Source: Acheta domesticus
Taxonomy: Eukaryota; Arthropoda; Insecta; Orthoptera; Gryllidae
Assembly (NCBI GenBank): GCA_031308135.1
Contig: JAHLJT010009355.1
Coordinates: forward strand, 4,897,217-4,961,216
DNA length: 64,000 nucleotides
Direction of reading: 5' to 3'
The notes beneath the pieces are model-generated. The model was not told where the DNA came from, did not search any database, and worked only from the letters and a program-made list of their open reading frames with translations. The position numbers were made by a program, and so were the translations under genes. Positions within the stretch are counted from its first letter, which is position 1. Each line of letters begins with the position of its first letter. Positions 1 to 9,165 of the stretch are shown here, piece by piece.

Positions 1-1002
1 GCAACAGGTCGACCTGCTTGACTTAAAGTAGCAGCTATGGCGAACTCCGATGCGTCTGTTTTTACCCTGAACGGTACGTCCTCTTGTACTGCAGCTATCG
101 TTGCTTTCGCCACATCATCCTTCAGAATCTTGAAAGCTGAGATAGCTTCCTCTGAGAGTGGGAAAGGATTCTTTATCAATAAAGGATGAGCTTTTTTGAA
201 AAATTGAGGTATCCACTTGCAGTAATGCGAGAACATACCCAAAGCTCGCCGCAAAGAAGCTGTATCTTGCGGAATAGGCAGATCAAGTAAAGGTTGAAGG
301 CGATTAGGATCAGGTTTGATTGTCTTGTTAATAATTACGTACCCAAGTAAGTTTACAGAACTTAACAGAAAACTTGCACTTTTCCTTGTTCAGTGTCAAA
401 TTATATTTCTTAGATGCAGCTAGAAATCTTTCTAGATTGCGGTCGTGTTCCTCTTGGGTTCTTCCGCATATTGTAACGTCATCTAGATATGGATATGTCC
501 CCTCCAGTCCTTCATCTTGAACAATTTGATCGATCACTCTTTGAAAACAAGCTACTCCATTTGTTACTCCGAATGGAACACGTAGAAAATGGTAGAGTTT
601 CCCGCAAGCTTCAAAAGCTGTGTATTTTCTCTCCGATTCCAGAATGGGTAATTGATGATAGGCATTCTTGAGATCTATGGTGCTGAATACTTCATTCACC
701 GAAACTTTAGCAATTATTTCTTCTATCTTTGGAAGAGGATAAGCATCTAACATTGTAAATTTGTTAATAGTCTGTGAGTAATCAATAACCATTCTTGTTT
801 TACCATTTTCTCCCTTTACAACAAAAGCTTGAGCGCGCCATGGTGAATTGCTAGGTTCTATTATGGCTTCATGCAATAGTCTTTTAATCTCAGAGTCTAT
901 AAATTGGTTATTTTCGTGAGAGTGTCTCCTAGATTTGGTAGCTATTGGAACACATTTAGAAGTTAGGTTAGCAAAAAAGCGAAACTGGAGGTACCTGTGC
1001 AA
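1..1002 (-). pseudogene. Ty3-type LTR retrotransposon pol fragment (RT, start of RNase H), frameshifted
   Basis: This encodes the reverse transcriptase of a Ty3/mdg4-type element, which copies element RNA into DNA in a cytoplasmic particle. Seen from the right: a basic linker, the segment around IIEPSNSPWRAQ, the palm motif with FSTIDLKNAYHQ (first catalytic Asp), the FLRVPFG motif, and YLDDV (catalytic Asp pair) near 510-490. Near 340-355 the frame shifts. The neighbouring frame continues leftwards to base 1 through a connection domain and reaches TDASEFAIAATLSQ, the first RNase H motif. RNase H is cut by the window edge and no integrase is visible. At least two frame breaks (near 345 and near 975) indicate a dead copy. 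The family assignment is confident; the clade (possibly Mag-like) is a guess. Confidence 0.88.
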
Positions 1003-2170
1003 CAGCCGAACTGCAGATCTCGAGGGGAGGCTGCGGACCTTGAAAAGCTATGTTCACAGAAGAATGATACTGCAGGATGTCATGGCCAATTATAGCATCT
1101 GAGCAAAGGTTCTTCATTACCAGTATTGGAGTATTGTTGTAAATAAAACCTTCTATTTCTATATCGGCTTCACATCGTCCCGATATTTCAGTAGATAAAG
1201 AAGAATTTGCCATCGCAATTCTGCCAGAATATGGCAGCAATTGCATGCCACATTTCCTTACAAAAGAATGGTTGATAAAACTTAGAGAGCTTCCTGTATC
1301 TATTAACGCGTTCAACTTCATTCCATTTACTTTGATCTCCACTATTGATTTTTGAAGACCGTTTGGCAACGCAGAGGTGACGGATGCTAACATTCCAGTA
1401 GTCGCAGTTGTATTTGATAAATGTTTGGACGATTTCGACCTACACACACGTTGGTAATGTCCTTTCTTACCGCAGGCCCTACATTCAGCAGCTCTCGCAG
1501 GGCACGACGTTCTGGGATGGCGGCTTCCTCCACAAAAATAACACTTCTCAGTTGTTGACAAAACTGCCACAGTAGTAGTGGATGTCTTTAAATCTTGATT
1601 ATCAGCGTCATTAATAGTAGATGCAATAGTATTAAAATCAGAATACGATGCTGAATGTTGTTCAGCCATTTCTAAAGCTCGAGCTTGGTCGAAAGCAGCA
1701 TCCAAGGTAAGCGTTGTGTTTTCAAGCAATCTTTGTCGAATCCGAGAACAAATCAAACCACCGATGAAGGCATCTCTAATGGATTCATTCTTGTTTTGTT
1801 CCGCAGTGACATTCGTAAAGTTGCAGTCCCTGCTCATTTGTTTCAAGACTTGGAGGTATTGATCTACAGATTCTCCAGCATGCTGTTTTCTAGTCGCCAA
1901 GCAGTGTCTAGCATAGATTTCATTTCTAGGTTTTACGTATAGAGATTGTAGAGTGTCCATAGCATCTTTCAAGGTAGTAGATTCACTAATATACTGATAC
2001 ACATTAGGAGCTACATAGTTTGTCAAGAGCTGTAACTTACTTTCATCTGATGCATCTTCGATATGGATTAGAAAATTTGAGAATGTTTGTTTCCAGTGTA
2101 ACCATTTCTTATCCGCAGCGATTGAGGTTAGTTCCACATCGAATCTTTCCGGCTTCAAGTATTTATCCAT
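968..2170 (-). pseudogene. Ty3-type gag-protease ORF
   Basis: This 400-residue ORF is the structural gag plus protease of the Ty3-type element. Residues about 20-180 look like a retrotransposon gag capsid region (WLHWKQTFSNFL near the start). Near residues 209-245 (about 1435-1545) there are two CCHC zinc knuckles, CYFCGGSRHPRTSC and CRACGKKGHYQRVC, expected to bind element RNA. Near residue 290 (about 1300) is the aspartic protease motif LIDTGSSLSF. The ORF itself is open, but its end overlaps the RT frame and needs a +1 shift at a run of six T (minus strand, about 970-980). That run is better explained as a one-base insertion than as programmed recoding. The start is the first Met after the probable LTR and leader. 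Confidence 0.85.
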
Positions 2171-2199
2171 ACCGCTTACGTTCTTCTAATTTTTGTATG

Positions 2200-2391
2200 T
2201 TAAATTGTTGTGAAAAATAATTACCTTTTATTCAAGGCTTTAACATACAAAAATCTAGGCACAAAGAAACTTGACTTTGATAACACTTTACATAGTAACA
2301 TCCACAGACAACACATGGCAGGCGACCGACTGACTGAGCCACCAAAACACTAAACAAAAACAATATTCACGGTAACCAGGGCGGGCCAACA
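2200..2391 (-). repeat. Probable 5' LTR of the Ty3-type element
   Basis: On the minus strand a TGTTGG start lies near 2391, an AATAAA signal at 2227-2232 (seen as TTTATT on the plus strand) and a candidate ...ACA end near 2207, just upstream of the gag start at 2170. To its right, decayed LINE coding sequence continues up to this point, which supports a sharp element edge near 2391. The partner LTR is outside the window and no convincing primer-binding site follows, so both edges are approximate. Confidence 0.45.
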
Positions 2392-4240
2392 CAAAAGTTC
2401 AAAAGGTTCGAAAATAGTACCACATACAGGAATTCCTATTGAATGTAATTTAAAAAGTAATCCAGAGTGCAAACTTTATCAAACGCTTGGGCAATCTCGA
2501 GGAAAATCCCAATTGTATGTTGCTTTTTATGAAAGTTCTGAGCTATTAATTCAGGAAACGCGTAGTAATTGGTGAGATGTCGAATAATTAATTCGAAAGC
2601 CAAATTGGTAATTGGGAATTGCTTGTGTCGAGGTAATATAGGATAATAATCTAGTATGGAGTAGTTTTTCAAAAATTTTAGATAATGAAGATAAGAGACT
2701 AATAGGTCTGTAGTTCAAGGAAGGTGGGGATCCTTGCCTGGTTTACATACGGGTATAACGTAAGCTAATTTCCATGATTGTGGGAAATAAGAAATACGGA
2801 GCATTGAATTGAATATATTTGTTAATTTAGATAAAATTTGTAAATTAAGTTCTTTTATCATTTTGTTTGAAATAGAATCAATATCCTGAAGTTTGTGAAT
2901 ATTTACACTTTTGTGTTATTTTTTGAACTTCTACAGGAGAAATAACTTAATTTTTGAAGGAACTGAATAATTTGGGAGAAGAGATGTAAGACTCAATTTC
3001 GCTATTGAAATTTTGATTTATTATAGGGTTTGGTGTAAAAGACTTTCTAGTTGATCTGCGATTAAATTTGATTTTTGAAAATCGTGTGTAGGCAGATGTA
3101 GAGACCGTTTGTTTAATATTGGAATAGGGGAAAAAGATTTTGTTAATTTTTTGATTGTTGACCATTGTGGTCTGCTATTGGGATGTATTTGTGCGATATA
3201 ATTTTGAAATTTATCTAATTCATATTGGGCTATACGTAATTTGATAATGCGTGATAACTTGTTGATTTTTCTTTTAATGTCACGGCGACGTGTTTGTTGC
3301 CAGAATCGTCTTAAGTTATGTTTGGATTTAATAAGATTTACGATATTTATAGGAAGAGATCGAGTATGAATGTACGGTTTAATGTGTGTAGTGGAATATT
3401 TATATGCATCTAGAAGCATTTTAGTGAATCTTTCTATTTCTATGTCAATTTTTTTGTGTATTATCTAAGTTCTTTGGGAAGTTAAAATTTGAATTTATAT
3501 ATGAACGATATGTATTCCAATTTATTCGAATGTTATGGAGGGGATAGTTAATTTTTAATAGTGAAGAATTAAAACATACTTTAATAGGGAGATGATCGGA
3601 ATCTAATTCAGGAATTGGGGATTGAAAGAATTGTAAATTAACATTTTTTGTAATTATTATATCTAAAATATCTGGTATTATATTGCTATGATTAGAATAG
3701 TATGTTGGTTCGAAGGGTGCATGTATGTCTAAATTATTTTGAATTATATATTGTTGTAGACGTACACCCTGCGGATTTGATGAGTTACAACCCCAAGAAA
3801 CATTTTTACTGTTAAAATCTCCCATGAGTATAATTGGATTAGAAGATTGAAAAATGAGGTTGTAAATTTGAGTAGGAAAGGGTTGTTTGGTGGTTTATAA
3901 ATAGAATATAGAGAGTAAATCACGTCATTTATTTTAATTTCTAATGCTATACATTCTAAAATGTCAGATATAGGAAAAAATGTTTGTTGATGAAATATAG
4001 AATTCTTGATTATTATTGCTACTCCATCAGAAACATGATCAGAGATTCTATCATTTCTATAAATTTTATAACCTTTTAAGTATAGTTTCTCATTAGGGGT
4101 CAGATGAGTTTCAGAAATACAGGCTATGTCAATATTGTGATAAGATAAAAAGTGATTGACATATTTTGTTGTCGCTTTAGTCCATTAGCGTTCCAATTTA
4201 GTAGTGTTATATTTATATCTATATTGTTATTAATGGCCAT
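2392..4240 (-). pseudogene. Jockey-like LINE ORF2 (endonuclease and truncated RT), decayed
   Basis: ORF2 of a non-LTR retrotransposon starts at the ATG at 4240 with an APE-type endonuclease. The first strand reads LNWNANGLK, followed in a shifted frame by ISETHLT. GDFNSKN near 3825-3805 and SDHLP near 3615 are the catalytic signatures. Between 3420 and 3020 lies a spacer typical of the jockey group. RT begins near 2670 with a decayed fingers region and IFLEIAQAFDKV (palm motif A) near 2510-2470. Coding similarity persists through an in-frame stop to about 2400 and then stops at the Ty3 LTR. Several frameshifts and stops make it a pseudogene. The 3' half of RT is not present on this side of the Ty3 insertion. 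Confidence 0.8.
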
Positions 4241-4524
4241 TAAAAAGTGGAGAAAGAAGGTTTTGTAATGAAGTCTGTATTTGTGGGATAAGTGTAGAAA
4301 TAATTTGTTGAACTATGTTGGTAATTAAAGATGTGTAATTTGAAGTAGAAGGGTTTTGTTTTAATATATCAGAGTATGAGAATTTAGGTGATGTGTGATT
4401 ATGTGTTGGAGATATATTATGATTTGTTTTAAAAGGGGGATTTTGAAAAGAATTGTTATGTTGAAAGGTTTGAAATTGGGGAAAATGTGGAAAGTTCTGT
4501 GCATTTAATTTTGGAGAAGAGAGA

Positions 4525-5821
4525 ACGCAAATTTGTATTTATTAACAAGTGTGAATTTGAATTATTAGAATTATTTGGTTTAAGTAATTCTTTAAATGCA
4601 GGGCAACCTTTGTAATTAGCAGTGTGCATTCCGAGACAATTAACACCAAACCGGAGGGGTTGTTTTTGGAAGAGGGCAGTTCGAATAATGGTGGTTTTCA
4701 GTACATCTTACACAACGTGGGATTAACCTACAATTGGCTTGTGTATGATTGAATTTTTGACATCTCTTACATTGAATAGGTTGATTATTTGATGTTTTTG
4801 CTTGGACTTTTATTACACTATGAAAATTTTTTCCAATTTGAAGATTTTAGAGGCTTCAGCACTTTTAGTAAAGTTCTATTGAACAAATGTCTATAGGTTC
4901 ACGGTTTTTATTAAATAATCTGTATACTTTTTGAACTGGATAATTAAGTTTGATTAATTCATTAAATATACTTTCGTTGAATAGGTAGTAGGTATATTTT
5001 AAATAAACTGTGGGAGTTTTAATAGGAGGGTCACGGTACGAATAATATTGTATATTATTTGTATCACAAAATTTTTTATATTTTCTAAAATCTTCAATTG
5101 ATTGAAAGTTAATTTTAACATTATTCTTTATAGTTTTTGTTGTGAAATCATTTTGAATAATATTTTTTATATCTTGAAGAAGATTATTAAAATTATATAC
5201 ATTTGAAACTATTATTGGAGGAATGGAAATTGTTGGAAGTTCTTCATGGGTATCTTGAAGATCTGCTAGTGGTCCGTACTTATTTTGTTGTGGAATTCCA
5301 TTTGTGGTCATGTTGCAATTGAAAAGTGAAGATCTTATACCTGGTTGTTGAAGTAATGAAGAGCCTTCTCTTTTTCTGGAGTCACTTTTGGATTGAGTCG
5401 TTGCTGATTGCATAGGAATGTCACTTTGACAATTTGACGAAGTAGTTGCCGGAGGGATGGTGCGAGAGTTGGAGTTAACTGCTTGTAATTCTGTATATTC
5501 ACTGGTTTGAGATAGAGGAGTCGAAGTACCAGAAAAGTTACTAATTTGTTCTTGAGGTAGTGGGGATGAAGATTCATTTGTTATTGTAGCTGACTGTAGT
5601 CCATAGATGTTATTGTAATTTTAATCCAGGAATGCCGAAATGTTATTTGGAGGCTGAATAACTATATTATTACCTTGATGTTGAACAATTTCTTCAGTAG
5701 TCATGGTTGAATCTTGCATTTCAGAATTGTTTTGATAGCGAGCACGACCCCGAATAGTGCCGATGGAAGCAAAATTAGAACCATTTGGTGAGCTGGCTGT
5801 TTGAAATGACATATTTTCCAA
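4525..5821 (-). pseudogene. Jockey-like LINE ORF1 (PRE_C2HC gag-like protein with zinc knuckles), decayed
   Basis: ORF1 of the same LINE, an RNA-binding protein. The likely start is the Met at 5821 or 5812. A low-complexity N-terminal part lies in two frames (5821-5621 and 5577-5335). A better kept block at 5413-4865 contains the region associated with zinc knuckles in jockey-type ORF1 (YRDPPIKTPTVYLK and PVQKVYRLFNKNREPI). Downstream, in shifted frames, the knuckles can be read: CKRCQKFNHTQANC near 4775-4730 and a C-x3-H-TANYKGCP variant near 4640-4605. ORF1 precedes ORF2 by about 285 bases. The family is confident; the frame breaks show it is inactive. Confidence 0.8.
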
Positions 5822-6689
5822 ACCAAAGATGACCGAGGCACTGATGTTATTGGTCTGTCTGTGATTATTCGTGTTCGTGATTGGTCGTCTTGATTATTAC
5901 TGGCAGTCCGATTCAGTACAATATTTTTACAGCAGAAGTAAGATAAATCACTTTAAATAACAAAGTTTAGGAGAGTAATTTTATGAAACGTAGCCATACA
6001 TTCAAGGCCTCCTAGTTTTGATGTCAGATTTTATAGCACGTTCCTTCTTTGACGACTGATGGCAAAGGTCATATCCGTTGGTCTCTTTAGTTTCAACGGC
6101 CACAGTATACTAATTTTACTGAAGTCGTAAACCAAAGCTATTTTTAAGAATCGTGAAAAATAAACTTACATACGGTGCACTTGATGTTATTGTTTTGAAA
6201 CTTTTTTATTAGAACCCATTATTGTGAAAATTTTGTTTCTAAGCAAAAGTGAAATGTATTTATTTGTTTGTCCCATATCGAGATAACATTTTCAGAGGCT
6301 CGTATCTTTGCAATAATTGTATTTGGATTATTCCACGTATGTGTTCGACCATCTTGTCTTTGCGTAGCTGTCATGTAAACACCCGTTTTAACCAGCACCC
6401 TCCAGGGAGAGGGTGCTGCTCAGATCCTGACGACAGCGGCGGGCGCGCGGCGATTTCCGCACTTCGACAGGCTGCAGGTCATGAAAAGTATGAATACTAA
6501 TTATCGCAAAATCACTACATGCGATACTTCTTTCTTCAAAAATCAAATTTATGGATTTTAAAAGGTGCTGAACAAGCTGGCAAAAATTTCATGTCAATCC
6601 GAGATAGTATCAAGCACAGCGAGTGTTGCGTGTAAGCGCTGCTGAGAGAAGTGACAACGCTCCATAAGCTCTGTACTGCAATCAAATGC
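5822..6689. other. No gene seen: probable LINE 5' flank, then AT-rich DNA
   Basis: This stretch may hold the untranslated leader of the minus-strand LINE on its left side, but no promoter motif is clear. A short GC-rich patch lies at about 6420-6475. Open frames here are short and match nothing I recognise. Confidence 0.5.
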
Positions 6690-7120
6690 TTGGACGCTCT
6701 ATAGCTGCAGCCACGGTTCGGCGGGCTCGAGCCATGAAGCGAGTCTCGCCGCCGGACGCCGGCCCTTTAAAAGGAGCCGGTCGGCACCCCGAGAGGGCAG
6801 TCGGCAGTGGGGAGTGAGCCCTGAAGGCGCTACGGAGTGTTCGAGCTGAGACCGGAGAGTCAGCCGCCGAATGTATGCCGTAATGGAGTAACGGCAAGCA
6901 GCAGCTGCAGCATGGAACGTCCAGAGGCAGACGCCGCACCCGGAGGGCATTGGTGATTGCCCGAGATGCAGGGAATAGGGCATTGGAGATTGCCCGGGAT
7001 ATGAGATACAGGGCATTGGAGATTGCCCGTGAATGGCGTTAAGGCCGATTGTGATTGTAACATATGTATAAATAAACAATTGTTAAATGTGCGTGCAGAG
7101 TTTATTTTATGAACATAACA
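6690..7120 (+). repeat. LTR-like or promoter-like block with a 33-bp tandem repeat (candidate solo LTR)
   Basis: The block has a TATA-like TTTAAAAGG in a GC-rich setting near 6765-6775, GC-rich transcribed-looking sequence, and AATAAA near 7070 before an AT-rich end, an order that fits U3, R and U5 of an LTR. No matching second copy and no clear target duplication were found, so a host promoter or another repeat remains possible. The tandem repeat inside it is listed separately. Confidence 0.3.
6945..7043 (+). repeat. Three tandem 33-bp units
   Basis: Units start at 6945, 6978 and 7011, an exact 33-bp period. Each opens with GGGCATTGG(A/T)GATTGCCC, whose outer GGGCA and TGCCC can pair as a short stem. 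Because 33 is a multiple of three, one frame yields an 11-residue protein repeat, but nothing suggests that it is translated. Confidence 0.85.
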
Positions 7121-7614
7121 ACAAGAAATACACAGAAATATTTCTCTATCAAGAGAATAGAACGAAATTACATTCTGGAGAGATGTTTCATTCGGAATCT
7201 AGAATGATCTGTTTTGGTAAAAAAATGTTTATCAAATAAACGTAGATCTTCCCTTATGTGTTGCGCTAGTAAAATGCGACCGGTACATAGCTATCACACT
7301 GCAGTCAGTCCTACTAACAGGACAATCTGGAAACCTCAATGCTAATTTTCTCACTAAAGAGTACGTGCTTTACTATTCTTTATTACTTGATACACTTTCC
7401 CTCAGCGTCTTTATATTAGATGGGAAAGTCCAAGCATACTGTATAAATCTCAATTTAATCGACTCAACAAAATATCCCTAAATAATGACGCAGGAGCATT
7501 TTGCTCCTTTAAATACTTTTTTTCACGTTTCTAAATTTAAAGGAGTCATATTGGAAGGTTTCATAAGGAAAAATCAAAGTGATATTATAATGTATTAACT
7601 TTTATTTTTAACAA
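7121..7614. other. No gene seen: 3' flank of the hAT element
   Basis: AT-rich sequence beyond the hAT transposase stop codon. At 7489-7507 a small hairpin, CAGGAGCATTTTGCTCC, could be a decayed hAT end (hAT ends often begin CAGGG), but no 8-bp duplication matches the far side. Confidence 0.35.
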
Positions 7615-8213
7615 TTACATTTTAAAATTAAGTGCAATTCTTCTTGGTTTACGGGCATATACATCAATGACATCATTAAAAAACGATGGCTTTGTCATCA
7701 TCGAATCTAAAAGCTGACTCTCGATATTCAGTAAGGACAAACGAGAAAGTCTTTCATCGCTTGTGAATTTCGAAGATAGTTTTTTACTCTCCGGAGAGCA
7801 GAAAATGACCTCTCCGCCGACACACTTGTAGCAGGTATAGTGAGAATCAAAGCGGTCAGTATGTATGTTTGGGGAAAGACATCTGCTAGTTCATGGTGCT
7901 TGATATAATCATTTAATTTACTGACACTCTTGTGGAACTCATTATCAAAATAAATGGCCGTGAGCTCACTTTTCAATCGCGCAGAGTCAAAATGCCTTCC
8001 ATAAGCATCCATTAGACAATTGAAAGCTTCACTGGGGAATGACGACTGATAACTGAAATAGAGATCTGGGTTAAGAAGGCTTAGGAATTTCAGTTTAGAA
8101 GTATCAGAAAATCTATCAGATACATGACATATTAAGTTGTCTATAACTTCTATAAACAATCTCCAACTGTCAGCAAAAACCTCCAACCGTCCATTCGCGG
8201 AAGCAAAACACAA
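7615..8213 (-). pseudogene. hAT transposase, C-terminal half (dimerisation region)
   Basis: This is the 3' half of a cut-and-paste hAT transposase of the ZMYM1/DUF4371 type. The hallmark of the C-terminal dimerisation domain, TIPATSVSAERSFSALRRVKN, is at about 7840-7780. Near 7755 the frame shifts by one. The alternative frame continues with ERLSRLSLLNIES, typical of the family end, to a stop at 7615-7617. The upstream half of the same protein lies at 12260-14163, separated by a plus-strand LINE. A frame break and the insertion make it inactive. Confidence 0.85.
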
Positions 8214-8277
8214 TCACCACCACCAATCACGACTCAAAAACAGATTTTCTGTATTAGGACTACTACAATGAGTTTCC

Positions 8278-9144
8278 TTGCCTTCCCAATCCTCACCACC
8301 CCACCCATCATCGACACGTCCATTCACAAACCAACGCAAACAGGCTAGCAAGCGCAAAGTAACACAGACACGTAGAGTTGCGGAAACTGGTCACCAGAAA
8401 AACAAGGACATTCCCACTGAGCCCATCAAAAAGGTACTCATTTTAGCAGATAGCCATGGGCGACAAATCTCCTCCCTGCTCAGTGAGAAACTCCCAACCA
8501 ATTTCTCTGCCATGTGTGTGTTTAAACCTAACGGGAGGTTTGCCGACGTGACCAGTGAGTTGGACACGCACACAAAAACCCTCACCAAACGGGATACTGT
8601 AATTATCATAGGAGGGCAGAATGACATTAATTTGGGTGGTCACTTTACGCCTGAAGAACATGTTGACAAATTACAACGTGCCGCCCAAAACACGAACATT
8701 GTAGTCTCGACTCTGCCCTTCTGGTACAACAATCCCACACTATGCAAAGAAATTAGTCACGCACACAACCAATTGAAACTGCATCTGAGAGACACACATG
8801 TTAAATTGTTTGAGCTAAACTTTCTCTCAGAAAAACACTTCACCCGACATGGTCTTCACCTGAACCTTGTCGGAAAACATGCACTCGGTAGTGAGCTGCA
8901 AAACACATCATTTCACAAATTTGGCAGTGTCCTGCCCAAGACCCATCCCCACCCACATCTCCTAGTTCTCTTCCATTCCCTGGGACCCCTTTGGACCCAA
9001 TTACCTTATCCCCTGAACCTAATCCGTGTATTACCTCTCCCACTATTCATTCCTCTACATCTGTCACCCCTCCTTCCTCACCTCTTGTCACTGCTGGGAC
9101 ACGATACTTCCTTCGACCACGCACTCGAGGTAAAAATGAAATAA
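8278..9144 (+). CDS. LINE ORF1 with SGNH esterase domain
   Basis: An open 288-residue frame. Residues about 48-205 form an SGNH/GDSL-type hydrolase as found in ORF1 of CR1-clade LINEs. VLILADSHGRQ carries the nucleophile Ser, IIIGGQNDIN is the Gly-x-Asn block, and HFTRHGLHLNLVG carries the C-terminal catalytic His. The first 45 residues are basic and low in complexity. After about residue 215 the sequence turns into a Pro/Leu-rich stretch that may be out of the original frame. In known elements the domain is thought to act on lipids and help ribonucleoprotein function; the substrate here is unknown. It lies 21 bases before ORF2. The alternative start, a Met further in, would remove only the basic tail. 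Confidence 0.82.
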   Translation: MPSQSSPPHPSSTRPFTNQRKQASKRKVTQTRRVAETGHQKNKDIPTEPIKKVLILADSHGRQISSLLSEKLPTNFSAMCVFKPNGRFADVTSELDTHTKTLTKRDTVIIIGGQNDINLGGHFTPEEHVDKLQRAAQNTNIVVSTLPFWYNNPTLCKEISHAHNQLKLHLRDTHVKLFELNFLSEKHFTRHGLHLNLVGKHALGSELQNTSFHKFGSVLPKTHPHPHLLVLFHSLGPLWTQLPYPLNLIRVLPLPLFIPLHLSPLLPHLLSLLGHDTSFDHALEVKMK

Positions 9145-9165
9145 ATAAATAGCAACTACAGTCAG

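Noticed and set aside
6600..7120. Precise LTR from TGTTGCG near 6625 to ATAACA near 7119
   Set aside because: No target duplication or second copy supports these limits; it was kept only as a low-confidence block.
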